NCBI GenBank assembly: GCA_030612685.1 | Contig: JAUWNK010000009.1 | Span: 1-33,227, forward strand | Direction of reading: 5' to 3' | DNA length: 33,227 bases | DNA from: Desulfobacteraceae bacterium | Lineage (GTDB): Bacteria > Desulfobacterota > DSM-4660 > Desulfatiglandales > B25-G16 | In this document: positions 1 to 7,733 of the stretch, one piece after another | How positions within the stretch are numbered: position 1 is the first letter of the stretch | Layout of the letters: each line of letters begins with the position of its first letter | Position numbers and translations under genes: made by a program | Notes under the pieces: generated by a model | Database searches by the model: none | What the model was told of the DNA's origin: nothing | What the model saw: only the letters and a program-made list of their open reading frames with translations

Positions 1-262
1 GTTAAAAAGCGGTATATTGCCGAAGGTTTTAATTCCGGGACGAATGCGGAGTTCATTCGATTTTTGCGATAGGCCGGTCTTGCACGAAATTCCAGACCTG
101 CACGCCGCCACTCTCGGTAAGGCGGGGCGAACTCTATGTCGACATGGATCAAGAATGCATATTGGCCAGCACAAAGGAACTAACCCTGAACCTTGTACAG
201 TGAACCTGACAACCTGTGTAATTACAAAAAACTTATATATAAAATTTATAATTTTTTTTTAA
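1..262. other. Left flank without a convincing gene
   Basis: A plus-strand reading frame runs through most of this stretch but shows no domain and no ribosome binding site, and it ends inside the AT-rich leader of the next gene. The last 60 bases are very AT-rich and probably hold the promoter of the CsgG-like gene, although no clear -35/-10 pair could be assigned. Confidence 0.4.
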
Positions 263-272
263 GGAGGTTGTT

Positions 273-988
273 ATGAAAAAGTTTCTTGTAGCTTTAGTAT
301 TAAGTCTGAGTTTTATTATTGTCGCTCAGGGTTTTGCCAAGGAAAAACCCCGGATTGGTGTTTTAAGGTTTACTAACCAGACGAGTGCAGGATGGTGGAG
401 GGGGGGTGTGGGACGTGAGCTTCAGGATATGCTCATAGCAGAGCTGGCAAGTTTGAAGTGTTTCCGGGTGCTCGAAAGAAAAGAACTCGGTGCTGTGCTT
501 AAAGAGCAGGATCTGGGAGCTTCAGGCAGGGTAAGCAAAAGTACGAGGGCAAAAATAGGAAAGCTGACTGGCGCAAAATATCTGGTCGCTGCAACCGTCT
601 CAGCTTTTGAAGAAAGTACAAGCGGCGCAGGCGGAGGTTTTTCCTTCAAAGGAATATCTATTGGTGGAAAAAAGGGGCGGGCTTACATGGCGGTTGATCT
701 AAAATTGATAGAGGTTGAAACAGGGGAAATCTATGATGCAAGAACGGTGGAGGCCACATCCAAATCAGGCGGTTTGAGCTTAGGACTAAGCAGATGGGGC
801 TTTTCCGGGAACCTCGCGGGTCATAAAAAACGCCGACAGGCAAGGCCATAAGAGCCTGTATAATGGAAATAGCAGAATATCTGGAATGTTCCATTACAAA
901 AGGCAAGGATGATCCTTGCATGGAAGAATATAAGGCGAAAGAAGGCAAAAGAAGGGAAAAAACAAAGAAATCCATTGACTTAGATTAA
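273..988 (+). pseudogene. CsgG-family secreted protein, frameshifted near the 3' end
   Basis: CsgG-family proteins are periplasmic or outer-membrane proteins; the type member forms the curli secretion channel. An ideal AAGGAGG site lies before ATG 273. Residues 1-22 form a signal peptide without a lipobox cysteine, followed by family features: a KPRIGVLRF strand, a RVLERKELGAVLKEQ segment and a LTGAKYLVAATVS strand. The uninterrupted frame stops at 851 after a basic tail (HKKRRQARP) unlike the family. Rereading one base back at the run of six A at 825-830 gives TPTGKAIRACIMEIAEYLEC and continues to a stop at 986-988, restoring a protein of about 238 residues with a family-like C-terminus. The break is a one-base loss in a homopolymer (real or a sequencing error) or slippage on AAA-AAA. 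The family call is firm; activity depends on the frameshift. Confidence 0.75.
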
Positions 989-1037
989 ATATAAAGTACA
1001 AGACAGGGGCGTTCTCGTGTGAGGTTCGCCCCTATTT

Positions 1038-1145
1038 TTACCGCCGCCCTTTAATGCTCCACCCGGGAGGGTGGGGATGGAGCCGGCTAATGAACCATTT
1101 CCTTTTTTCAAGCCTCGCCCGGAAGGGCGGGGTCGTTGACTTTTA
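1038..1145 (+). repeat. REP-like double-hairpin repeat, copy 1
   Basis: An intergenic unit of about 108 bases with two GC-rich hairpins: CCACCC-GGGA-GGGTGG, then CGCCC-GGAA-GGGCG. A close copy lies in the opposite orientation at 23331-23439. The second hairpin core recurs alone at about 24144-24165. It sits between the CsgG-like and STAS genes, and may be a passive dispersed repeat that also stops transcription. Confidence 0.75.
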
Positions 1146-1296
1146 ATGGGTGACCCCTTTAGCCCTTTCTTACATGAGAAAGGAGAAAAAATTAAATCGA
1201 CTAATTAATCGGATTTAGCGTAATATTCATCAATAATGAAGGTTGACTTAATTTCTTCTTACAAGATTTTTTAGATTTAAAATGAAGGAGGCAGCT

Positions 1297-1674
1297 ATGC
1301 AGCTTAAGGTTGATGTGAAGGAAAGGGGGAAAGGTGTTTATATGGTTATGCCGGAGGGGCATCTTGACTCAAACACATATCTTATGCTCGAAGAGAAACT
1401 AAACCCACTCTTTGCTGCTTCGACAAAGGTTTTGATATTTGATTTGAGCAGGTTGGATTATATAAGCAGTGCTGGTTTGAGAGTGGTATTTAAAGCAAAA
1501 AAAGCACTTAAAGAAATCAATGGATCATTCATGATGGCAAACCTTAAACCACAGATAAAAAAAGTTTTTGACATCATCAATGCACTGCCTGACATACGTG
1601 TCTTTAAGAGTTTAGAGGAAATGGACACGTACCTGGATGTCATGCAGAGGCAGGAGATTGAAAAACAACAATAG
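1297..1674 (+). CDS. STAS-domain anti-sigma factor antagonist
   Basis: A stand-alone STAS protein of 125 residues, the usual SpoIIAA/RsbV size. Such proteins bind an anti-sigma kinase (RsbW/SpoIIAB type) or act in other partner switches, and are turned off by phosphorylation of a serine in the DxS..xxSSxG loop. Here that motif is DLSRLDYISSAGLR at residues 49-62, with Ser57/Ser58 as candidate phosphoacceptors. An in-frame ATG at 1282 lies upstream, but AAGGAGG occurs inside that extension, so ATG 1297 is the better start. No kinase or phosphatase partner is adjacent, so the pathway cannot be named. The C-terminal tail after the fold is charged and Gln/Glu-rich. Confidence 0.88.
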   Translation: MQLKVDVKERGKGVYMVMPEGHLDSNTYLMLEEKLNPLFAASTKVLIFDLSRLDYISSAGLRVVFKAKKALKEINGSFMMANLKPQIKKVFDIINALPDIRVFKSLEEMDTYLDVMQRQEIEKQQ

Positions 1675-1719
1675 CCTCCCCGGGTATGATGAAGAAAAGG
1701 GGGCATAAGATATATTACC

Positions 1720-3354
1720 ATGTACTGGATCAAATCTTTTTTCCGTATCTTTTTTGCTTTTTCATTGCTCTTTTCGTTTTTCATTGCCGGTTGTAGTAGC
1801 AGCAACCATTCTGTTAATTTTACAATAATGGCTACCGCTGATATTCAAAGCAATATTGTGCCTTACGAAGCCAAAATTGATGATGAAGATATTTCAGTCG
1901 GTGGATTTGAACGTATTGCTGCTGCCGCCCGGACAATGCGTAATGAAGCGGACGCATCTCTTTTAGTCAGTACCGGTGATGATTTATTCGGCCCTCTTTT
2001 TTCTTTACTGAAAGGAGAGCCTGAAATAAAGGGCATGAATTTAGCTGGTTATGACATAGTATGTCCAGGCAATCATGAATTTGATTTCGGAGCTGATTTG
2101 TATAAAACTGCCATAGCCAGTGCTGGCTTTCCTATAGTTTGTGCTAATTTGAATTTTGATGACCAGGAACTTAGCTCAATAATTACATCTACTCATATCA
2201 AAGAAATCAAAGGGGTTAAGGTTGGTATCTTTGGATTAATGACACCGGATTTTCTGCGAGTTTGCAATCCAGGTCCGGGAATAGAAGTCAATGAAGATTA
2301 TATTTCTGTGGCTCAGAATATGGTTAATGAATTAGAGTCTGTCAATTGTGATCTTATTATTGCCTTAACTCATATCGGTGAAGATGATGACAGAATACTT
2401 GCCCAGAATGTTAAAGGTATTGACATAATTGTCGGCGGCCATAGTCACACCTATGTTTATGAAACTGTGAACAATACGATTATTATTAATGACGGAGCCG
2501 GTGCTCAATATTTAGGCATTCTCAGATTCACCTATGAAGACGGCCAGATTAAATCCCCTGATTGGGAATTAGTCTTGTTAGACTCCAGCGTGGGAACAAA
2601 TTACGAAATTCAAACCCTGATGGCTCGATATATGAGTACCTATGAAGAAGGTTTGGGAGAAGTTATCGGCAGAAGCACGGTTGATCTTGATGCTACAAAA
2701 TCGGTAGTACGCGGCGAGGAATCAGTACTTGGCAATATGATTGCCGATGCAATGCTTTATTGGTTTGACGATGCCGATATAGCGTTAATTAACGGAGGTG
2801 CAATACGAGGCGATAAAATATATCCTGCTGGAGATTTAACTTACCTGACAGTAAATGAGATTTTGCCCTTTCGTAATGAAATAGTAAAAGTTCAGCTCCC
2901 AGGAACTGAGCTCAGGCAAGTTCTGGAAATATCTGCTTCCTCAATCACAGTAGAAGGAGATGACTGCTCGGATCCTAATGCAACTCGCACCCCTTCCGGT
3001 GGATTTCTACAAGTTAGCGGATTAAAAATTACTTATGACACTTCCGGAGAACCTTTCTGTGCGGTGTATGACGGAAAAGATGTTACCGAAATAGTAAATC
3101 CAGGTAATCGCGTAACCAATGTGGAAGTTCTGGAAAACGGAGATTGGAATACCTTAGAAGACGATGCAACTTATACAATCCTTATAAGCAGTTGGTTAGC
3201 CGGCGGTGGGGACGGGTATTATTTTTTCCGCAATGAATCTGTTACTAAAGATTATACAACTGTAATTGATGCCGATGTATTAATACGCTATATTCAGGAA
3301 AATACGCCTCTTACTCCTGTTCTTGAAGGAAGGATAACAATTGTAAGCCAATAA
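1720..3354 (+). CDS. 5'-nucleotidase / cyclic phosphodiesterase family lipoprotein
   Basis: A UshA/YfkN-type periplasmic nucleotidase of 544 residues. The N-terminus has a hydrophobic signal and a lipobox (IAGC at 22-25), so the mature protein should be lipid-anchored. The N-terminal metallophosphoesterase domain shows TADIQ (41-43), STGDD, GNHEFDFG, ALTHIGE and GGHSHTY. The C-terminal nucleotidase domain, which binds the nucleoside, shows NMIADAML, INGGAIRG and the TVNEILPF region. The family normally has D-x-H in the first motif; here it is D-x-Q, while the last metal motif is HSH where UshA has HSQ, so His and Gln appear exchanged between two ligands of one metal. Probable role: phosphate or nucleoside scavenging at the cell surface. 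The ribosome site is poor (GGGGG about 16 bases upstream). A terminator follows. Confidence 0.88.
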   Translation: MYWIKSFFRIFFAFSLLFSFFIAGCSSSNHSVNFTIMATADIQSNIVPYEAKIDDEDISVGGFERIAAAARTMRNEADASLLVSTGDDLFGPLFSLLKGEPEIKGMNLAGYDIVCPGNHEFDFGADLYKTAIASAGFPIVCANLNFDDQELSSIITSTHIKEIKGVKVGIFGLMTPDFLRVCNPGPGIEVNEDYISVAQNMVNELESVNCDLIIALTHIGEDDDRILAQNVKGIDIIVGGHSHTYVYETVNNTIIINDGAGAQYLGILRFTYEDGQIKSPDWELVLLDSSVGTNYEIQTLMARYMSTYEEGLGEVIGRSTVDLDATKSVVRGEESVLGNMIADAMLYWFDDADIALINGGAIRGDKIYPAGDLTYLTVNEILPFRNEIVKVQLPGTELRQVLEISASSITVEGDDCSDPNATRTPSGGFLQVSGLKITYDTSGEPFCAVYDGKDVTEIVNPGNRVTNVEVLENGDWNTLEDDATYTILISSWLAGGGDGYYFFRNESVTKDYTTVIDADVLIRYIQENTPLTPVLEGRITIVSQ

Positions 3355-3374
3355 AAATTCAGGAGAAAATAATC

Positions 3375-3402
3375 GCCTCAAGCAAAAAAGGAGGCCTTTT
3401 TT
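3375..3402 (+). terminator. Rho-independent terminator after the nucleotidase gene
   Basis: Stem GCCTC/GAGGC (3375-3379 with 3391-3395) around an A-rich loop, followed directly by CTTTTTT, about 20 bases after the stop codon. Confidence 0.65.
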
Positions 3403-3485
3403 CCTTGCTTGCCCCGCATGCCCCGTAGGTCAGGATGATCGTACTGGGTGTAACTATTCCTCTGGGGACCTGCCCTTTAATGGAT

Positions 3486-3614
3486 GACCTTTGAAAAATG
3501 GCCGCTCTGTCATTGCGAACGAATGTGAAGCAATCTCTAACTCATTAAAAATATGAAAGATTGCCACGTCGCTTCGCTCCTCGCAATGACTTGTAAGATA
3601 ATTTTTCAAAGGTC
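3486..3614. repeat. MITE-like element with 14-bp inverted ends
   Basis: GACCTTTGAAAAAT (3486-3499) is repeated exactly inverted at 3601-3614. The interior is a second, imperfect palindrome containing a GTCATTGCGAG...AGATTG type repeat. The direct repeat AATGGATGACC stands at 3479-3489 and 3617-3627 and overlaps the left arm, so it may be a target duplication or an older repeat. No coding capacity. It occupies most of the 400-base gap between the nucleotidase and the next gene. Confidence 0.75.
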
Positions 3615-3756
3615 TCAATGGATGACCCCTTTTCTTTTTTCCTTTCCTTTTCCTTTTACAAAAATGATTTTAAAAATTTAATCTACTTGACGAAATACCC
3701 CTAATTTACATAAAAATTAATAATAAGTAGTTTATTTATTATCTGAGCATAATAAT

Positions 3757-4215
3757 ATGAAAGACAAACTTAAATTGGAAATAGAAGAGGGAGTTGACGA
3801 GAAAAATTCGAAGGTTGGGGTGTCGGTAAATATTGATATAGCTAATGGTGAAGGGTCAAATTCGAGTGGATCGGTTTTGCTTATACCTAAATGCAGCTCC
3901 TATAAAATTTTACAAGAAGAGGTTTCGCGGATTAAGGAAGAACTTGATACCTTATTAGATAGATCAAAGGGGCTATTTGAAGGGGAGGCCGAAGAAGAAG
4001 GCATGGATATGAATGAAGATATGAGCGCAAAGGAGATATGGGATACCTTATCAATGATAAAGGATCCTGAGATATTACTGGTGAAATTTAATAGCCTAAG
4101 TCATCAAAGAAGACTTGAGGTGGCGGATTATGTATTTACCAACTGTAATATCTTTTCCGGCGTTGCCGCTGTTTTCTCAACTCGATATAACAGCGAAGAA
4201 GGGCTTCTTGAGTAA
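3757..4215 (+). CDS. Acidic hypothetical protein
   Basis: A 152-residue soluble protein of unknown family. The first 50 residues are polar and strand-rich, followed by a likely coiled-coil segment (ILQEEVSRIKEELDTLLDR, about 50-70), a Glu-rich stretch (GEAEEEGMDMNEDM) and a helical C-terminal part containing SHQRRLEVADYVF. There is no signal peptide or membrane segment. The start ATG lacks a Shine-Dalgarno sequence. A TTGACG box with a weak TAAAAA hexamer 18 bases on (3687-3716) could be the promoter. The codon pattern looks genuine but no function is offered. Confidence 0.5.
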   Translation: MKDKLKLEIEEGVDEKNSKVGVSVNIDIANGEGSNSSGSVLLIPKCSSYKILQEEVSRIKEELDTLLDRSKGLFEGEAEEEGMDMNEDMSAKEIWDTLSMIKDPEILLVKFNSLSHQRRLEVADYVFTNCNIFSGVAAVFSTRYNSEEGLLE

Positions 4216-4307
4216 ACAATTGTGACTCCTGATAAGAGTTTAAGCCAATGTGTAGTAAGTATGGCTGCGATATGCTAGCGAATGCGAGGGGCAGGATGAG
4301 CATAAGC

Positions 4308-4376
4308 TTATTTGGTTTGAAGATTCTCTTCCCACTCTCCACCTGCTCGCTTTTTTTGAAGAGATTCAATCAGTGA
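4308..4376 (-). pseudogene. C-terminal remnant of a four-helix-bundle (IVP-type) gene
   Basis: The minus strand reads SLIESLQKKRAGGEW then EENLQTK and a stop. This resembles the usual C-terminal tail of the four-helix-bundle protein encoded next to it (4596-4895), whose own end lacks this tail. The two pieces are separated by about 220 bases carrying ATTCCA-type repeats. Best read as the displaced 3' end of the same gene, or the end of a second decayed copy. Confidence 0.5.
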
Positions 4377-4393
4377 ACTTAGTTCGCTTCGCT

Positions 4394-4556
4394 CACAATT
4401 GGAGTATTGGAATACTGGAGTGATGGAATAATGGGTAAACAACCTTGCAGAAAATTGATCGATTGAAAAAATTTTCCTTGACAAGGAGGTTAATAAATGA
4501 GCAACTTCTTTAGTCAAATCAACATTCCAATATTCCACCATTCCATTATTCCATCT
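4394..4556. repeat. ATTCCA-type degenerate inverted repeats
   Basis: Left arm at 4394-4433 (TTGGAGTATTGGAATACTGG and on to GGAATAATGG) and right arm at 4519-4556 (CATTCCAATATTCCACC and on to ATTATTCCATC). Both are built from short GGAATA/ATTCCA units in opposite orientation. A related arm lies at 5036-5075 on the far side of the four-helix-bundle gene. Confidence 0.6.
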
Positions 4557-4595
4557 GGCCTACATGAAACATGTTCCATTAAAAATACTGTCATT

Positions 4596-4895
4596 TCAAT
4601 AAGTTGTAGAAATTCCGAGACGTTTAATTAATTCATTTTCAACTTTATAGTGGAGCTCGTCTAATTGTTCATATTCCTCCTCTGTGATTTGGTAGGATTG
4701 TTTGAAACTATAATAGCAAGAATGAAATTCCCCACAGGAACCAAGGGCAATATTTAGATGATTCAAATAATCTTTTAGGCTACGCCGACAATAACCTTCT
4801 GAGATGTTCCTTGATATGCTATGGGCGGCATCAATGCTATTTGCAGCGACTTTCTTGAACTCAAAAGGAAAGTTCGTAAAAATTTTGGAGGCCAT
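4596..4895 (-). CDS. Four-helix-bundle protein (23S rRNA IVP type), incomplete
   Basis: The product matches the family first seen as proteins encoded in intervening sequences of 23S rRNA genes and now found widely as stand-alone genes; the biochemical role is unsettled. Diagnostic core: KVAANSIDAAHSISRNISEG (residues 15-34), then CRRSLKDYLNHLNIALGSCGE and an ELHYKVENELI helix. At 99 residues it is short. Homologues start about 25-30 residues earlier, and here the same frame runs upstream through TVSLYIM to an in-frame TAG at 4938-4940, beyond which it is open again to 5126. The normal C-terminal ESLQKK tail is displaced to 4308-4376. ATG 4895 has no clear ribosome site. Probably a damaged gene. 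Confidence 0.6.
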   Translation of the reverse strand: MASKIFTNFPFEFKKVAANSIDAAHSISRNISEGYCRRSLKDYLNHLNIALGSCGEFHSCYYSFKQSYQITEEEYEQLDELHYKVENELIKRLGISTTY

Positions 4896-5035
4896 GATGT
4901 ATAGGGAAACGGTGTCTTGCCCTCCGGGGCGTAGGCCCTACACGAAGTTTTTTAAAACCTCTATTAATGTTTTTTCGATCCATGACTCATTTATCTCATA
5001 AATGATGATATTATTCAACCAGATGCAATATAATC

Positions 5036-5075
5036 CCAATAATCCATTATTCCAGTATTCCAACATTCCAATTGC
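5036..5075. repeat. ATTCCA-type repeat, arm on the far side of the four-helix gene
   Basis: ATCCATTATTCCAGTATTCC, then AACATTCCAATTG, closely matches the reverse complement of 4394-4433, including neighbouring GCGAAGCGA-like bases. The four-helix-bundle gene is therefore bracketed by inverted copies about 640 bases apart. Confidence 0.65.
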
Positions 5076-5098
5076 GGAGCAAAGCGAGGCTAATTTCG

Positions 5099-5398
5099 AT
5101 GTCCAACTCACCTGTGCAAATCCCAATTAACGGTGTGATAGACCTCCATACCTTTGCACCAAAGGAAGCATCTGAAGTTGTGGATGAATACCTCAATGTC
5201 TGCTCCCAGAAAGGTATAGTGGAAGTCAAGATAATTCACGGGAAGGGCAGGGGTGTTTTGCGTCGTACAGTGGAGGTTGCCCTAAAGAGGCATCCTCTGG
5301 TCCTATCCTTCAAACAGGATCCAGGCCCCTCAAGCTGGGGTTCAACCATTGTTTTTTTAAAGGGCACGGGAAGGAGTAAAAATGAGAGCAAGATCTAA
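5099..5398 (+). CDS. Smr-domain protein
   Basis: A 99-residue stand-alone Smr (MutS2 C-terminal-like) domain, a fold linked to nucleic-acid nicking and, in ribosome-rescue homologues, mRNA cleavage. The signature appears in order: IDLHTFAPKEASEVVDEYL (about 15-33), IIHGKGRGVLR (about 45-55), then a QDPGPSSWGSTIVFL end; the DLH and HGKG motifs are intact. ATG 5099 is chosen over an upstream in-frame TTG at 5072 because it starts just before the domain and has GAGG nine bases upstream. The 3' end overlaps the MscS gene by 17 bases, so the two are probably co-transcribed and translationally coupled. Confidence 0.87.
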   Translation: MSNSPVQIPINGVIDLHTFAPKEASEVVDEYLNVCSQKGIVEVKIIHGKGRGVLRRTVEVALKRHPLVLSFKQDPGPSSWGSTIVFLKGTGRSKNESKI

Positions 5399-6374
5399 GT
5401 CCTCCATAAAAGTATTATTTTTAATTCTGATTTTTTTTATCGCACTCCCCTTATCCCTTGATTTCTTAATGGGGACCCGTTTTAGTAAGTATGTTTCCTG
5501 GCTTGATAGCGGTATCAGTATCGGCGGGACAAAAGTCACCATAATAAATATAGCCTATCTCGTTATTTTTCTTGTTTTTTTCATTTTTGTATCCAGGATC
5601 ATAAGGGACGCATTACAGAACAGAATTCTTCCTCGAACCAGGCTGGATATTGGGGCAAGGGCATCATTTGTAAATATTGTGATTTATACCTTCTGGATTT
5701 TGGCTATCTATACAGGGATAAATATATTAGGAATTAATCTTTCATCCTTGGCCTTTATGGCAGGTGCCCTTGGAATTGGGATTGGCTTTGGTTTACAGAA
5801 TGTTGTCAATAATTTTGTAAGCGGGATAATCCTTCTCTTTGATACCTCTATCCAGGTAGGTGATATGGTCCAGATTGGGGATGATTGGGGGACAGTAAAC
5901 AGGATTAATATCAGGACTACCATTATCCAGACCTTTGATAATGCCTCCCTGATTATCCCCAACTCTGAGATGATTTCAAGCAAGGTTACAAACTGGTCTT
6001 TTAAGGACCCGAAAGTCAGACGCCAGGTGGATGTAGGCGTGGCTTATGGCTCGGATGTTCAGAAGGTGCATGCAATTCTGTTACAGATTGTTAATGATAT
6101 GCCTGAGATAATGAATGATCCCGCCCCCAGGGTAGATTTCACTGATTTTGCTGACAGTGCACTTATTTTCAGGATTAGGTTCTGGATTACATCGCCCGAG
6201 TTCTGGTTAGCCGCACCAACAGAACTCAGGTTCAGAATTGATGAGGAATTCAAGAAAAATGGCATAGAAATTGCCTTTCCACAACAGGATATCCATATCA
6301 GAAGTGCCTCCGGGCTGGATAAGATCTTTCAAAAGGGGGATTATTCAAAAAATCTTCCCACAGATCAAAAGTAA
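5382..6374 (+). CDS. MscS-family mechanosensitive channel
   Basis: A small-conductance mechanosensitive channel of the inner membrane that releases solutes on osmotic downshock. It has 330 residues, close to the compact MscS layout. Hydrophobic segments lie at about 10-30, 52-75 and 95-117. The pore helix (about 123-150) is Gly/Ala-rich (GALGIGIGFGLQNVVNNFVSG), and the cytoplasmic beta domain follows (QVGDMVQIGDDWGTVNRI, IIPNSEMISSKVTNWS). The beta/C-terminal region ends with FPQQDIHIR, as is typical. AAGGAG lies seven bases before ATG 5382, inside the Smr gene. A terminator-like hairpin lies about 90 bases downstream. Confidence 0.93.
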   Translation: MRARSKSSIKVLFLILIFFIALPLSLDFLMGTRFSKYVSWLDSGISIGGTKVTIINIAYLVIFLVFFIFVSRIIRDALQNRILPRTRLDIGARASFVNIVIYTFWILAIYTGINILGINLSSLAFMAGALGIGIGFGLQNVVNNFVSGIILLFDTSIQVGDMVQIGDDWGTVNRINIRTTIIQTFDNASLIIPNSEMISSKVTNWSFKDPKVRRQVDVGVAYGSDVQKVHAILLQIVNDMPEIMNDPAPRVDFTDFADSALIFRIRFWITSPEFWLAAPTELRFRIDEEFKKNGIEIAFPQQDIHIRSASGLDKIFQKGDYSKNLPTDQK

Positions 6375-6460
6375 AATTTTATGATACCCTTATCATATAA
6401 AAAGGACAGGTGAAGGACTCCTCACCCTCCTGAGGCATCGTGAAAGATACCATTTTGAAT

Positions 6461-6496
6461 GCTCCCAGTTTCAACTGTCAGGAGGCGTATTTTTTT
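6461..6496 (+). terminator. Probable terminator after the Smr-MscS operon
   Basis: A hairpin GCTCC-CAGTT-TC-AACTG-(TCA)-GGAGGC followed by GTATTTTTTT. The stem is interrupted, but the T-run supports termination. Confidence 0.5.
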
Positions 6497-6604
6497 CATC
6501 CATTGAGCCGGGTCTTGCTGAAACGGTAGATGTGTCATTCCACTTACACCTTGACTGTAAGGTAGCGGGACAGGTCATTAATAATTAATAATTGTAGAAA
6601 ACCT

Positions 6605-7000
6605 ATGTTCTTAAAACTTTTTCTTGCCTTCACTCTTGTTCCGTTTCTGGAAATTTACATACTTATAAAGATAGGGTCTTATATTGGGGCGTTTAACACT
6701 CTAATGATTGTTATTCTGACAGGTTTTCTTGGGGCCCTTCTCGCCAGGTATCAAGGCCTACAAACTATATTTAGGGTAAGGGAGAGATTAAACAGGGGAG
6801 AGATGCCTGCCAGTGAGATGCTCGATGCCTTATTGATATTTTTAGCCGGCATAGTACTTCTCACTCCCGGATTTCTAACCGATATAGCCGGGCTTATAAT
6901 ATTAGTTCCCAGGACCAGGTTTCTATTCAAGGTATGGGTTAGGAGAAAACTCTCTCAGTGGATTAACCAAAACAGGGTTAATATCTCCTTTTATCATTGA
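6605..7000 (+). CDS. fxsA: FxsA-family cytoplasmic membrane protein
   Basis: A small integral membrane protein of 131 residues. In E. coli, FxsA overproduction relieves exclusion of phage T7 by the F plasmid; its normal role is unknown. Seen here: hydrophobic segments at about 3-22, 27-47 and 72-97, the conserved start PFLEIYILIKIGSYIG, a cytoplasmic loop with GLQTIFRVRERLNRGEMPA, and LTPGFLTDIAGLIILVP, the most characteristic motif. There is no strong ribosome site before ATG 6605. Its stop is 26 bases from the convergent PxxKW gene. Confidence 0.9.
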   Translation: MFLKLFLAFTLVPFLEIYILIKIGSYIGAFNTLMIVILTGFLGALLARYQGLQTIFRVRERLNRGEMPASEMLDALLIFLAGIVLLTPGFLTDIAGLIILVPRTRFLFKVWVRRKLSQWINQNRVNISFYH

Positions 7001-7025
7001 AAAGGGTTCCTGATCCAGGGATTTA

Positions 7026-7301
7026 CTAAAGGGACCTTTTTGAGGCCTTCAGGGGGTTTACTTTGATGTTTCCCTTTTTATTGTTGATCGTTACATGGGT
7101 GGCCATGTTGCAGATCCCGGTTTTCCATTTGATATCAGGTTCAGGGAAACTCATGCAGTATTTTCCGGTAGGGATTTCAATTATCCTCTGGCAGCCATCA
7201 CACTGATCAACAACAGGGTGACAACTACCTCCATTAAACTGGCATCCTCTTTTGCTCATAAAGATGCAATCAAACCCATTCCTTACAGTTGTACAAACCA
7301 T
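7026..7301 (-). CDS. PxxKW-family cysteine-rich protein
   Basis: A 91-residue protein with regularly placed cysteines (CTTVRNGFDCIF, GCQFNGGSC, CDGCQRI, KYC, GICNM) and the family hallmark PDIKW, an exact PxxKW. The family is common in Desulfobacterota; function unknown, with the cysteines suggesting metal or Fe-S binding. ATG 7301 is preferred over the GTG three codons upstream because AAAGGA lies ten bases before it. It runs convergently towards fxsA. Confidence 0.88.
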   Translation of the reverse strand: MVCTTVRNGFDCIFMSKRGCQFNGGSCHPVVDQCDGCQRIIEIPTGKYCMSFPEPDIKWKTGICNMATHVTINNKKGNIKVNPLKASKRSL

Positions 7302-7330
7302 GATAACCACATCCTTTCTTTAAAATTTTA

Positions 7331-7733
7331 AAATAAGAGCTATTCACTTTTATTTTATACGGACATATATATTAGTTCTTTTAGGAATCAATGAAATGGA
7401 GAATTTTGCTTTATGCCTTAAGATATTCTCATTGTCAATAAAAAAAAAATAAAAACATATCTTTTCAATCAAATCCTGTAAGTGGCTTTTTAAATCCAGA
7501 TGGTAGGAGGAAAGGCATTTGAAGCTGATGCCTGAAGAATGTTTTCAACTGCTATTGGGCAATGGTGTGAGTGCAGAGCCAAAAGGAAACCAGGATAGGT
7601 CTGCGTTGACAACAATTGCAGGAGGTGCTAACCAGAAAATATATAAAAACTGTTTGCTTATTCCAGTATTTAGTTAAATTATGGTTTGTCACCCCATTTG
7701 ATAAGCAGAACCCTATTATTTATCATTTTTGTC
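7331..7733. other. Intergenic region before the nucleoside hydrolase
   Basis: AT-rich at its left end, where the promoter of the divergent PxxKW gene should lie. An open frame of 49 codons at 7528-7677 has a GGAGG too far upstream (about 20 bases) and no recognisable product, so it is not called a gene. No hairpin terminator was seen. Confidence 0.35.

Noticed and set aside
17-262. 81-codon plus-strand frame at the left edge
   Set aside because: No ribosome site, no domain, odd composition, and it ends in the AT-rich leader of the next gene.
7528-7677. 49-codon frame upstream of the nucleoside hydrolase
   Set aside because: The ribosome site is too far away and the product has no recognisable feature.
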